Source of the DNA: Gaiellasilicea sp037720595
GTDB taxonomy: Bacteria > Actinomycetota > Thermoleophilia > Gaiellales > Gaiellaceae
Length of the DNA: 64,000 nt
Reading direction: 5' to 3'
Assembly: GCA_037720595.1 (NCBI GenBank)
Contig: JBBJLW010000004.1
Span: forward strand, 1-64,000
Under the pieces are notes generated by a model, which was given only the letters and a program-made list of their open reading frames with translations, did not search any database and was not told the origin of the DNA. Made by a program: the position numbers and the translations under genes. Within the stretch, counting starts at the first letter, position 1; every line of letters begins with the position of its first letter. This document shows positions 26,076 through 34,049 of this stretch, piece after piece.

Positions 26076-26104
26076 GACGATACTCGCCGGTGCGGAGTAT
26101 CGTC
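26076..26104. promoter_or_regulatory. Palindromic operator candidate between divergent genes
   Basis: GACGATACTC (26076-26085) and GAGTATCGTC (26095-26104) are perfect inverse arms 9 bp apart. They fill the 41-bp gap between the GTG at 26068 and the ATG at 26110, and each arm holds a -10-like TACT/AGTA core. It could be a repressor site or two overlapping -10 elements for leaderless divergent transcripts. Confidence 0.5.
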
Positions 26105-26109
26105 TCCCG

Positions 26110-26988
26110 ATGGCACTCGACCCGGAAACCGAGGAGCGGATCGCCGAGCCCGTCTCCGACGAGGCGATGCGGGAGACCCGGCTGACGCCCGCCCAGGCGG
26201 TCGAGAAGATGCACATCAACCTGCCGGTGCGCGGCAACCGCAAGCTGCGCCGGCTGATGGAGCGCGTCGAGGCCGACAAGCAGCTCAAGGGCTGGTGGCA
26301 CGTCGCGAACGTGAACGCGGTCGTGCGAATGGAGATCAACGACCACTCGTGGGTGCATATCCAGATCGTCGCGAACATCGCGCTGAAGATCCTCCGCCAG
26401 CTCTTCAAGCACGGCGTCGAGCCGTCGGTCGTGCGGGATTACGGGTTCGAGCGCGAGGACGCGGAGGTGGTCGTCACCCTCTCGGCGCTTCTCCATTGCA
26501 TCGGCATGTCCGTCCATCGGCATGGGCACGAGGACTTCTCGCTCTTCCTCGCCGAGCCCAAGCTGCGCGAGCTGCTCGACGGGATCTACGAGGAGCCGGA
26601 CCTCACCGTCATCAGCTCCGAGGTGCTCCAGGCGATCACGAGTCATCGCGCAGACGGGCAGCCGCTCGCGCTGGAGGCCGGGATCTTGCGGGTCGCGGAC
26701 GCGCTCGACATGGCCGAGGGTCGCTCCCGGATCCCGTTCGAGCGCGGCCGGGTCTCAATGCACTCGCTCTCGGCTGCGGCGATCGACGACGTCTCGATCA
26801 GGGACGGAAAGACGAAGCCGGTGATGATCGAGATCGTGATGAACAACTCCTCTGGACTCTTCCAGGTGGACGGCCTGCTGAAGGCGAAGCTCCGCGGCAG
26901 CGGCCTCGAGCCGTACGTCGAGGTGATCGCCCACATCGACACCGACGCCGAGAAACGGCTCGTGCAGGTCTACAACCTCGAGACCTAG
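26110..26988 (+). CDS. HD-domain-like phosphohydrolase homologue with altered HD pair
   Basis: 292 aa from ATG 26110. The middle (about 75-210) is helical with NDHSWVHIQIVANIAL, LLHCIGMSVHRHGHEDF and ILRVADALDMAEGRSRIPF, the order of the metal-dependent phosphohydrolase HD fold. The central pair reads His-Cys instead of His-Asp, so one metal ligand is changed. The C-terminal ~80 residues form an alpha/beta part (KPVMIEIVMNNSSGLFQVD). The substrate is unknown. A tRNA-Gln gene follows 18 bp after the stop, possibly on the same transcript. Confidence 0.75.
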   Translation: MALDPETEERIAEPVSDEAMRETRLTPAQAVEKMHINLPVRGNRKLRRLMERVEADKQLKGWWHVANVNAVVRMEINDHSWVHIQIVANIALKILRQLFKHGVEPSVVRDYGFEREDAEVVVTLSALLHCIGMSVHRHGHEDFSLFLAEPKLRELLDGIYEEPDLTVISSEVLQAITSHRADGQPLALEAGILRVADALDMAEGRSRIPFERGRVSMHSLSAAAIDDVSIRDGKTKPVMIEIVMNNSSGLFQVDGLLKAKLRGSGLEPYVEVIAHIDTDAEKRLVQVYNLET

Positions 26989-27006
26989 GCTAAAATGCGG
27001 CTTCGT

Positions 27007-27077
27007 TGCGGGATCGTCTAACGGTAGGACTCTGGCCTCTGGCGCCAGCTATCTAGGTTCGAATCCTAGTCCCGCAG
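27007..27077 (+). tRNA. tRNA-Gln (CTG anticodon)
   Basis: The acceptor TGCGGGA (27007-27013) pairs with TCCCGCA (27070-27076). D arm GTCT/GGAC, anticodon stem CTGGC/GCCAG around loop CTCTGGC (anticodon CTG), and T arm CTAGG-TTCGAAT-CCTAG are all intact. CCA is not encoded. The anticodon reads CAG, hence glutamine. Confidence 0.92.
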
Positions 27078-27114
27078 CTTCTCGTTCCGAGCGCAGCCGT
27101 GATACCAGTACGGC

Positions 27115-27315
27115 ATGCGCCTGCCAGGCCGACGCCCCGTCCTCGTCCCGCTCGACGAAGCGGCCGCCTACGACCGCTGCCACGGTGCCCGAGGCCAGGA
27201 CGTCAGGATCGTCAAGCTCCCTCCCCGCCGGCCGCGCTTCGACGTGCTCGCCGACGGCGAGAAGCTCCGGAAGCATTTCGAGGAACGGCTCGACTCGCGG
27301 GACGCCGAGAGCTAG
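27115..27315 (+). CDS. Small basic hypothetical protein
   Basis: 66 aa from ATG 27115, 37 bp after the tRNA. The sequence is charged (DVRIVKLPPRRPRFDVLADG) with a helical C-terminus (EKLRKHFEERLDSRD) and no membrane segment. Two overlapping frames exist, but this one has the best codon pattern. I do not recognise it; it may be a real conserved small protein or chance. Confidence 0.45.
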   Translation: MRLPGRRPVLVPLDEAAAYDRCHGARGQDVRIVKLPPRRPRFDVLADGEKLRKHFEERLDSRDAES

Positions 27316-27322
27316 ATGCCCT

Positions 27323-27754
27323 TCAATGTGTTGGGTCGGGGACTCGCTCGGCGAGCGCCCGCATGATCTTGAGTTGAATCGTCGGTGAGGCGGCGAGCAG
27401 CCGGGCGAAGGCGCGGTCGGTGATCACGAGCGCCCGGACGACACCCTTCGTCGTCACGGTCGCGTTGCGGGGCCGGCCCGTGACGAGCGCCATCTCGCCG
27501 ACGAAGTCACCGCCACCGAGCGTGGCGATCTTCCTCGTCTTGCGCCGCACCTCGAGCGCTCCGTCGATCACGACGAAGAACTCGCGGCCGCGCGCACCCT
27601 CGCGCGTCAGCTCGCGCCCGTCGGCTAGCTGGAGCTCGTCGGCCACGCCCGCGATCTCGTCGAGTTCCTTCCGCGAGCACTGCGCGAAGAGCGGCACCTT
27701 TCGCAGCATCTCGATTTTGGCGTTCTTGCGGAGGTGCCCGGGACGGATCTTCAC
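27323..27754 (-). CDS. Stand-alone cyclic nucleotide-binding domain protein
   Basis: 143 aa, almost wholly one CRP-type cNMP-binding beta-barrel: LRKVPLFAQCSRKELDEIA (about 17-35), the GREFFVVIDGALEVRRKTRKI turn and the phosphate-binding loop GGGDFVGEMALVTGRPRNATV (about 80-100). There is no helix-turn-helix, so it is not a CRP regulator. It may be a regulatory subunit or sensor. A related domain is fused to the transporter at 29513-31192. Confidence 0.88.
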   Translation of the reverse strand: MKIRPGHLRKNAKIEMLRKVPLFAQCSRKELDEIAGVADELQLADGRELTREGARGREFFVVIDGALEVRRKTRKIATLGGGDFVGEMALVTGRPRNATVTTKGVVRALVITDRAFARLLAASPTIQLKIMRALAERVPDPTH

Positions 27755-27798
27755 AGGGCGAATCTACCGCGCACGAGAAAAGGCTGCTCGCGAGGTCG

Positions 27799-29104
27799 TC
27801 AGAGCGTCGCGCCCGCCTCGCACGCCGATTCGATCCGCGTCGCCCGCCGCAGCGACGGGAGGTCCTGCTTGCGCTCGAAGAGCGTTCTCGCCTCGGCGAG
27901 CAGTGCCGGCGTCTCATCGACGCGCCCAAGCGTCGCCAACGTCTCGGCGAGATCGAGGATCGCCGATCCGTGCAGGCTGAGGCAATCCGTCGTCGCCGCC
28001 AGGCGAACGCCCTCGCGAGCCAAACCCTCCGCCGCCGGGTCGCTGTCGCGTCGCGCTAGCGCGCGCGCCCTAGCTCCGCGCCAGAGAACCTGCGAGCCGA
28101 AGTCGTCGCTTGCGGCGAGCTCCTCGCTGATCCGGCTGTACTCCTCCGCCTCGTCGTCGCGGCCCTCGGAGACATAGCTCTCGGCGAGCATGGCGGCGAC
28201 GGTCGAGCGTAGCTCCGTCTCACCGATCGTGGCGAGCGCCTCGTAACCCGAGAGCAGCTCCCGCTCCGCGCCGGCCGGGTTGCCGGCCATGGTCTCGATC
28301 GCGGCACGGATGGCTGTCCTGCCCACGAGCGCGAAGGTCATTCCGAGCTCTTCGTAAATCGCACGACTGCGTCCGTAGAGATCGCGCGCCTCGTCGGTCC
28401 GATCCGCCATCGCCTCCAAGGTAGGCGAGCATCCCGAGCCAGGACGCCTCTATCCAACGAACACCGGTGACTCTCCGCGAGCAACTCGGTGCAACGCTCG
28501 ATCGCCCTCGATACAGGAGTCGGTCCGTAGACGAAGCTCGTCCCCAGCAGGAGTCGGATCTCCGCCTCCTCGCGCTCGTCGCCGGCATGCCGCGCATGGA
28601 CGAGAGCCTGCTCGAGCGCTTCCGCCTTTGCGCCGCGCCAACCCGAGATCGTCACCGTTCTCGCGAAACAGCGGGATCGCACGCTCCGCCAGCCGCGCGG
28701 CCTCTTCGGCCCGGCCGGCAGCGTTCGTCTGCAGGCGAACGAATTCACGGCCGATCGCGGCGCGGGTTGCGTTCGCCACGTCGCGGGAAAGTTCCGCTTG
28801 GTCGTAGGCCCTGCTCGAGCATCGCCTCCGCCTCCTCGAGCTGACCGAGCTGGACAAGGACGCTCGCGAGCCGGATCACGATGTCAGCCCGGTCGTCGTC
28901 GTCCTGGTCACCGAGCCGCATCGCCCGCTCGAAGAGATTGACTCCTGCGGCAAGGTCCCCGCGCAGGAGCGCCCGCTGCCCTGCCGACCAGAGCTTCGTT
29001 CGACCGCGCGTGCGCAACGCAACGGCGCCCGGCCCGACAGGCCCGAGCCCGAACCGCTGCTCGTAGGCCTGCTCCAGGTGGTACCCGATGATCGCCCTCA
29101 GAGT
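27799..29104 (-). pseudogene. Decayed TPR region of a cyclase/AAA-TPR type regulator
   Basis: Pieces of one protein appear in order but in different frames on the minus strand: IIGYHLEQAYEQRFGLGPVG...LLRGDLAAGVNLFERAMRLG (about 29100-28860), ELSRDVANATRAAIGREF (near 28770), AKAEALEQALVHARHAGDE (near 28590), WIEASWLGMLAY (near 28430) and a 206-aa open segment ending at 27799. This is the C-terminal TPR half of the adenylate-cyclase/AAA-TPR regulators common in actinobacteria. The N-terminal catalytic and ATPase parts are missing and at least four frame changes are needed, so it is a pseudogene. Confidence 0.8.
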
Positions 29105-29138
29105 CAAGCGACCCCGTCGCACGCTCGCGCACTTGTCC

Positions 29139-29189
29139 AAAAAAACCAAAGCACGAAGCCGGGGCAGGAGTCCGCCGTGCCCCGGCTTC
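29139..29189 (-). terminator. Intrinsic terminator
   Basis: Perfect 12-bp arms GAAGCCGGGGCA (29155-29166) and TGCCCCGGCTTC (29178-29189) with an 11-nt loop. On the minus strand the hairpin is followed by a run of seven T (29145-29139). It terminates the small gene at 29208-29390. Confidence 0.8.
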
Positions 29190-29207
29190 TGTCGCGCTGG
29201 TGGTTTC

Positions 29208-29390
29208 TCAGTCGATGTTGCGGCCCGGATCGTCCCGGTTCGGCAGGCCGCTGTCGTCCCGCTCGGCGTCGCGCTCGGCGTCGCGGTCGATGTGACGGTG
29301 AGCCTCGAAGTCGTCGGTCGAGGGATCCTGAACCGGCTCCTCGGTCTGGCCGCTGTCGTGACGCTCGGTGTCCCGCTCCTTCTCCGACAT
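29208..29390 (-). CDS. Small hydrophilic Asp/Arg-rich protein
   Basis: 60 aa, almost only charged and polar residues (MSEKERDTERHDSGQTEEPV, then DRDAERDAERDDSG). No hydrophobic core, so probably disordered. It has its own terminator 20 bp downstream, which argues that it is a real gene. Such short charged proteins are often stress-induced hydrophilins; that is inference. A somewhat similar 64-aa acidic gene at 44939-45133 also has its own strong terminator. Confidence 0.6.
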   Translation of the reverse strand: MSEKERDTERHDSGQTEEPVQDPSTDDFEAHRHIDRDAERDAERDDSGLPNRDDPGRNID

Positions 29391-29512
29391 GTCGAACTCC
29401 CTTCGTTGTCTGGCTTTCGGATTCGTGCGCCTCTGGTCGGCGCTCGACCACTAGACGCCGAAGTGAGCACGCATCTTCCATCAGCCTCTTCCGATTCGCA
29501 ATAAATGCTGCG

Positions 29513-31192
29513 ATGGTGGCGCTCGTGCGGGCACTCGCGACACGTCTCGGTCGAACCTACGGGTCGCTCGGTGCCACGTTCCGCAATCCGAATCTCCGAC
29601 GGATCCAGCTCGCCTGGATGGGCTCCGTCGTCGGGAACTGGTCGTACTCGGTCGCGCTCGCCGTGTACGCCTACGGTCAGGGCGGGGCCGCTGCCGTCGG
29701 CCTCGTCGCCGTGATCCGGCTGCTGCCCTCGGCGCTGGCGGCTCCCATCGTCGCCGTCGCGGCCGACCGCGTCTCGCGGGTGCGGGTGATGGTGGCGGCC
29801 GACCTGATCAGAGCGCCGTTGATGGGTGTCGCCGCGCTGACGATTCTCTGGGACGGGCCTGCGCCTCTCGTCTATGCCGCTGCGGGCGTCGCAAGCGTCG
29901 TCGGCACGGCCTTCCGGCCGGCCCAGGCGGCGCTCCTGCCCTCGCTCGCCAAGACCCCGGAGGAGCTGAGTGCGGCGAACGTCGCCTCCTCCACGGTCGA
30001 GAGCATCGGCAGCTTCCTGGGCCCGGCGCTCGGCGGACTCCTGCTCGCGGCCACGAGCGTCGAGGTCGTCTTCGCCGTCAACGGGTTGAGCTTCGTCTGG
30101 TCCGCGCTGATGGTGGCACGGATCCGCGCGGAGACGCCTGCTGCCGTGGCCGAGCGGCCGCCGCGACAGCCGTTCTCGCAGGAGCTCGGGGCCGGATTCC
30201 GCGCCCTGGCTGCGGAGCGAGGCCTCCGACTCGTCGTCGGCCTCTACGCCGCACAGACGCTCGTCGCGGGAGCGTTCGGCGTGCTCGTCGTCGTCACCGC
30301 CCTCGAGCTGCTGGAGATCGGCGAGGCGGGCGTCGGGTTTCTCAACTCAGCCGTCGGGATCGGTGGGCTTCTCGGAGCCTTCGTCGCGCTGAACCTGGCC
30401 GCGCGCGGCCGGCTCGCGCTCGACTTCGGCCTCGGCGTGGCGCTCTACGGCGGCCCGCTCGCGCTCGTGGCGCTCTGGGCCGAGCCCGGTTTCGTCCTCG
30501 CCCTGCTCGTCGTGTGCGGCGTCGGGAACACGCTCACGGACATCAGCGCCCTGACGCTCATGCAGCGCGCCGTTTCGGACGACGTCCTCGCTCGCGTGTT
30601 CGGGGTGCTCGAGAGCATCCTCCTCGCGTCGATCGGAGTGGGAGCGCTCGTCGCGCCGCTCCTCGTCGCGACGCTGGGCGCTCGCGGAGCGCTGATCGCA
30701 ACCGGAGTCTTCCTCCCGGCCCTGGTGCTGCTCTCCTCGAGGAGCCTCGCTGCGGTATCCCTGGGGTCGCGGGTGGATCCAGGACGCCTGGCGCTGCTCG
30801 CCCAGCATCCGATCTTCGCGCCGCTCCCGCCGGCCACGCTCGAACACCTCGCAGGCCGTCTCGTCGTCGAGACCGCCGCAGCGGGCGGCGAGATCGTCCG
30901 CCTCGGCGACGAGGGCGCTCGCTTCTACTTGATCGAGGAGGGGACGGTCGAGGCGGACGCAGGCCGGGGTGCGATCGTGCTCGAGCCCGGCGACGGGTTC
31001 GGCGAGATCGCGTTGCTCCGCGACGTCCCGCGGACCGCGACGGTGACCGCGCGTACGCCCGTCCGGTTGCTTGCGCTCGAGCGCTCCGACTTCCTCGCGG
31101 CGGTGACACAGGATGCCCGAAGCGCCCGCGCGGCCGACGCCCTCGTCGCCGGGCGGCTCGGAACGATGGGCCCAGGAGTGAGCCCAATCTAG
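29513..31192 (+). CDS. MFS transporter fused to a C-terminal cyclic nucleotide-binding domain
   Basis: 559 aa from ATG 29513. Residues ~25-420 are a 12-helix major facilitator domain of the MFS_3/enterobactin-exporter-like group (NPNLRRIQLAWMGSVVGNW at the start). Residues ~425-545 are a cNMP-binding barrel (HPIFAPLPPATLEHLAGRL, YLIEEGTVEADAG, GDGFGEIALLRDVPRTATV). The fusion suggests transport gated by cAMP or another nucleotide. The substrate is unknown. It overlaps the end of the convergent GAF gene by 4 bp. Confidence 0.88.
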   Translation: MVALVRALATRLGRTYGSLGATFRNPNLRRIQLAWMGSVVGNWSYSVALAVYAYGQGGAAAVGLVAVIRLLPSALAAPIVAVAADRVSRVRVMVAADLIRAPLMGVAALTILWDGPAPLVYAAAGVASVVGTAFRPAQAALLPSLAKTPEELSAANVASSTVESIGSFLGPALGGLLLAATSVEVVFAVNGLSFVWSALMVARIRAETPAAVAERPPRQPFSQELGAGFRALAAERGLRLVVGLYAAQTLVAGAFGVLVVVTALELLEIGEAGVGFLNSAVGIGGLLGAFVALNLAARGRLALDFGLGVALYGGPLALVALWAEPGFVLALLVVCGVGNTLTDISALTLMQRAVSDDVLARVFGVLESILLASIGVGALVAPLLVATLGARGALIATGVFLPALVLLSSRSLAAVSLGSRVDPGRLALLAQHPIFAPLPPATLEHLAGRLVVETAAAGGEIVRLGDEGARFYLIEEGTVEADAGRGAIVLEPGDGFGEIALLRDVPRTATVTARTPVRLLALERSDFLAAVTQDARSARAADALVAGRLGTMGPGVSPI

Positions 31193-31827
31193 TGGCCGAG
31201 CACCTCCACAAGCGCGCGTAGGAGCTTCAGCCCCGCCTCGCGCCTCTCCTCCTCGAGACCCTCCAGCGCGGCAGCGAGCTCGGCGACGAGCGCGACGTCC
31301 ACCGGGCCGCCCTCGACGATCGACTTCGCCCGGCGCGCACCTCGAAGGAGATCGAGCGCGATCGCCGCTTGGCTCGCGAAGAGACCGAGCAGATCCATCT
31401 CGGCCAGGGTGAATCGCTCGTCCTGCTGGCGGTCGAGTACCTGGAGCACGCCCAGAGCGCGCTCCTCGTGGAGGAGCGGCACCGCCATCATCGCGCTCGG
31501 GACGTAGCCCGTCTTCTCGGCCACGTTTCGGGCGAAGCGCGGATCGTTGGCGAGGTCCTCGAGCACGAGCGGCTGTCGGGTCACGAGCACCCAGCCTGCG
31601 ATCCCGGTGCTCGAGGGGATCCGAGTCCCGATCAGCGCCCCGGAGCTCTGCCCGGCTACGGCTTCGAAGACCAGCTCGTCCGTCTCCTCGTCGTGGAGGA
31701 AGATCGAAGCCGCCTGCGCCCTGAAAATCGCCTGCGCCGCCGTGACTATGGAGTCGAGGAGCGCGCGGTGCTGCTCCTCGCTCGGGAGGATCCCGGCGGC
31801 GACGACAGCGCGAAACGGATCCGTCAC
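31189..31827 (-). CDS. GAF domain sensor protein
   Basis: 212 aa from GTG 31827 (overlap with subtilase TGA). A GAF domain spans ~20-165: LLDSIVTAAQAIFRAQAASI, DELVFEAVAGQSSGALIG, GIAGWVLVTRQPLVLEDLA, MMAVPLLHEERALGVLQVLD and a terminal helix FTLAEMDLLGLFASQAAIAL. The remaining ~45 residues are helical. No output domain is attached, so it would signal through a partner. It is the last gene of the sigma factor operon. Confidence 0.88.
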   Translation of the reverse strand: MTDPFRAVVAAGILPSEEQHRALLDSIVTAAQAIFRAQAASIFLHDEETDELVFEAVAGQSSGALIGTRIPSSTGIAGWVLVTRQPLVLEDLANDPRFARNVAEKTGYVPSAMMAVPLLHEERALGVLQVLDRQQDERFTLAEMDLLGLFASQAAIALDLLRGARRAKSIVEGGPVDVALVAELAAALEGLEEERREAGLKLLRALVEVLGH

Positions 31828-32633
31828 GTCACACCTCCCACATTTGCCGAGGTCAGATAGAGGACGCTCTTGACCTGGAACGGTGTCAGCTTCGGGTGCT
31901 TCGCGAGCACGAGCGCGCAGAGAGCGGCGACATGTGGGGTCGCAAAGCTGTTCCCGGTACAGCGAAGCGTGCCTCCCCCAGGCCACGCGACCTCGACGTC
32001 GACCCCACGGGCGAAAAACTCGACGGGCGGCGACGGGTTGGCGTACAGGAGCCGCGGATCGTCCTGATCGTGGCTTCCGACCGAGATCACGGAGGAAAAT
32101 CGCCAGGGATAGCTCTCGACGGGCATGTTGTGCGCCGAGGCGACGAGCACCGTCCGGCCGAAGTAGGCCGAATCCGCAAGCTCGTGCAGGACGGCGGCGA
32201 ACTTGCTCTTGGTCGTCGAGAGGCTCATGTTGATCACGTCGAAGCCCTGCTCGACGGCCCAGCGCAGCCCGGAGAGGAGCACGTCGCCACTCCCGGTGTA
32301 GCCCGTGCCGAGCACGCGGACGCTGTGCAGGCTGCAATCGGGGGCGAGCGCTCGGATCACACCCGCGCACGCGGTTCCGTGCCCGCAGGGGTCGACGCCA
32401 TCGTCCTCGACAACCGCGTGGCCCTCTCCCTCGGGCACGACCGTGACCGACTGTTGGATTTCCCCGACGAGCGGGTGCCCGCGCTCGATCCCGCTGTCGA
32501 GGACGCAGACGCGGACGCCTGAGCCCGTGGAGCCGCCGAAGGCCCAAGCGGCGTCGACCCGCTCCGGCCACTCGTGCTCGATCGCGATCCGCGCGAGGTC
32601 GTCCGACGGCAGGCTCCACGCGGGCAGGCTCAT
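31824..32633 (-). CDS. S8 family (subtilisin-like) serine protease without signal peptide
   Basis: 269 aa. Catalytic triad: Asp46 (VCVLDSGIE), His85 (DPCGHGTACAG) and Ser229 (CTGNSFATPHVA); Asn169 (LVASAHN) is at the oxyanion position. The protein lacks a signal peptide, propeptide or membrane helix and is short for the family, so it should act in the cytoplasm. It overlaps its neighbours on both sides (ATGA, GTGA). In an ECF sigma operon it could process a regulator; the target is unknown. Confidence 0.92.
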   Translation of the reverse strand: MSLPAWSLPSDDLARIAIEHEWPERVDAAWAFGGSTGSGVRVCVLDSGIERGHPLVGEIQQSVTVVPEGEGHAVVEDDGVDPCGHGTACAGVIRALAPDCSLHSVRVLGTGYTGSGDVLLSGLRWAVEQGFDVINMSLSTTKSKFAAVLHELADSAYFGRTVLVASAHNMPVESYPWRFSSVISVGSHDQDDPRLLYANPSPPVEFFARGVDVEVAWPGGGTLRCTGNSFATPHVAALCALVLAKHPKLTPFQVKSVLYLTSANVGGVT

Positions 32634-33187
32634 TCGTCGCCTGCTGCTTGCCGAAGCGCAGCGTCGGCCTCGTGCAGCGCCCGGCGGGCGCGCTCGTGAT
32701 GCGGATCGTGCGTTGCCGCCGCCAGGTTGATCTCGACGAGCCGAGCTCCGGCCCGCGCTGCTGCCTCCGCAAGCGCAACCGCGACGAGAGCCTCGCCGCG
32801 AACGGAGGCTTTGCAGTGGCCGGCGGTGTAGGCAGCGAGCGTGGCCGTATCGGCGGCAGCCTCGGCGATCGCGAGCGGTAGCTCGCTCGCGCGTCGAAGG
32901 GCGGCGGCGAGATCGGGACTGCGACCCTCGCCGGTCGACGAGAGCGCGGCGAGAACCTCCGCGTAGGCCTCCGAGTCGGCGAGCGCGAGCGGGGCGACGC
33001 GCGCTCGGAGCGCCTCAGCCTGGGCCGCGACCCCGGCGGCTTCCTCCCAATCGGGGGACGTTCTGGCCGCCATCGCAACGAGGCTTCCCGCCATGGCCGT
33101 ACACACAGCAGCAGCCGCGCCGGCAGCGGGAACCGGTCCCTTTGCCGCGAGCGCGTCGAGGAACTCGTCGAGCCGGAGCGCGAGCAG
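32630..33187 (-). CDS. Cyclodeaminase/cyclohydrolase (FTCD C-domain) family protein, probable CTG start
   Basis: Translation from the first standard start (GTG 33106) gives 158 aa and begins inside the domain. In-frame homology continues upstream: LDEFLDALAAKGPVPAAGAA, the typical start of this fold with its Pro-Ala-Ala-Gly loop. CTG at 33187 is preceded by AAGGA with an 8-nt spacer and yields 185 aa, a normal length. No stop or other start lies between. The family includes formimido-THF cyclodeaminase and serine-cycle cyclohydrolase. It may complement the split FtcD at 6106, or serve a local role in this sigma/protease operon. Confidence 0.78.
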   Translation of the reverse strand: MLALRLDEFLDALAAKGPVPAAGAAAAVCTAMAGSLVAMAARTSPDWEEAAGVAAQAEALRARVAPLALADSEAYAEVLAALSSTGEGRSPDLAAALRRASELPLAIAEAAADTATLAAYTAGHCKASVRGEALVAVALAEAAARAGARLVEINLAAATHDPHHERARRALHEADAALRQAAGDE

Positions 33188-33210
33188 GCGCTCGGTCCTT
33201 GCCGCCTCGG

Positions 33211-33468
33211 TTACAGCGCGAGTCGGCGCCGCAGCTCCACGACCCGTCTCCGGTCGGCCGTGAAGCCGGCAGAGCGAAGGGCCGTTTCGAGATCCTCGAT
33301 CAGGGCGCGACGGAAATCTGCATCCGCGGACGCGAGCTCGACGATCCGGTCGAGCTCGGCGCGCGCACGCGGCAGCTCGGCGGCCGCAGTGACCCAGCCG
33401 ACGGGTGCCGGCGGCAGGGCCCGCAGAAGCTCGGCCACTCGTTCGTCGGAGTACGTCGTGATCGGCAT
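33211..33468 (-). CDS. Small protein encoded directly after the ECF sigma factor
   Basis: 85 aa from ATG 33468, 8 bp after the sigma factor. Sequence starts MPITTYSDERVAELLRALPP, with two predicted helices and a basic C-terminus (ADRRRVVELRRRLAL). No membrane helix and no zinc motif, so it is not a classic anti-sigma factor, although its place is where one would be expected. Its TAA overlaps the upstream part of the cyclodeaminase-like frame. Family not recognised. Confidence 0.7.
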   Translation of the reverse strand: MPITTYSDERVAELLRALPPAPVGWVTAAAELPRARAELDRIVELASADADFRRALIEDLETALRSAGFTADRRRVVELRRRLAL

Positions 33469-33476
33469 CTCGTTAC

Positions 33477-34031
33477 TCAAGACTTCAGAACGACCGCCTT
33501 TCTTCCCTCGAGCTCTTCTCGCAGACGGCCGAGGCAACGGGAGATCCGGCTCGCGATCGTTCCGGAGGGCAGCTGCAACGCCTCGCCGATGGTGCGGTAG
33601 CTCTCGTCGCGGGAGAAGAAACGGTCGAGGATCTCGCGGCAATCTCCCGAGAGCTGCGCGAGCGCCTCGCGCACGGTCAGAGCCTCGTCGAGCCGCTCGA
33701 GCTCGCGGCTCGGATCCTCCTCGTCGATCACAGGCTCCGTGCCTTCGTCCCGCCGCTGCCGGCACACGTCGATGCACAGGCGCCGCGTCATCTGCGCCAG
33801 CCAGGGACGAAAGGCGTCGTCGTCGCGGAGCGAGACGAGGCGCTCGAACGCGCGGGCGAAGGCGTCCTGGAAGACATCCTCCGCATCGGGCTCGGGCAGG
33901 CGGAATCCCTGGACGGCGATCGCGTAGACGTAGCGCGAGTACCGCTCGACGAGCTCCGACCAGGCCTGCTCGTCACCGGCGCGGCAAAGCGCCACCAGCT
34001 CGCCGTCGCTCCTCTCCTCAGTCATGTCCAT
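33477..34031 (-). CDS. ECF-type RNA polymerase sigma factor
   Basis: 184 aa. Region 2 runs ~15-80 (ELVERYSRYVYAIAVQGFRL, AEDVFQDAFARAFERL, WLAQMTRRLCIDVCRQ) and region 4 ~125-178 (ALAQLSGDCREILDRFF, SYRTIGEALQLPSGTIASRI). AGAGG 7-9 nt before ATG 34031 supports that start; ATG 34025 is an alternative. It heads a five-gene minus-strand operon (85-aa protein, cyclodeaminase-like, subtilase, GAF). A perfect 20-bp palindrome lies 19 bp upstream. Confidence 0.93.
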   Translation of the reverse strand: MDMTEERSDGELVALCRAGDEQAWSELVERYSRYVYAIAVQGFRLPEPDAEDVFQDAFARAFERLVSLRDDDAFRPWLAQMTRRLCIDVCRQRRDEGTEPVIDEEDPSRELERLDEALTVREALAQLSGDCREILDRFFSRDESYRTIGEALQLPSGTIASRISRCLGRLREELEGRKAVVLKS

Positions 34032-34049
34032 AGTGAACCTCTTTGCGAT

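Noticed and set aside
33106..33108. GTG as start of the cyclodeaminase-like gene
   Set aside because: It would cut off the conserved Pro-Ala-Ala-Gly loop and first helix. An AAGGA-preceded CTG 81 bp upstream explains the full domain, although this needs proof.
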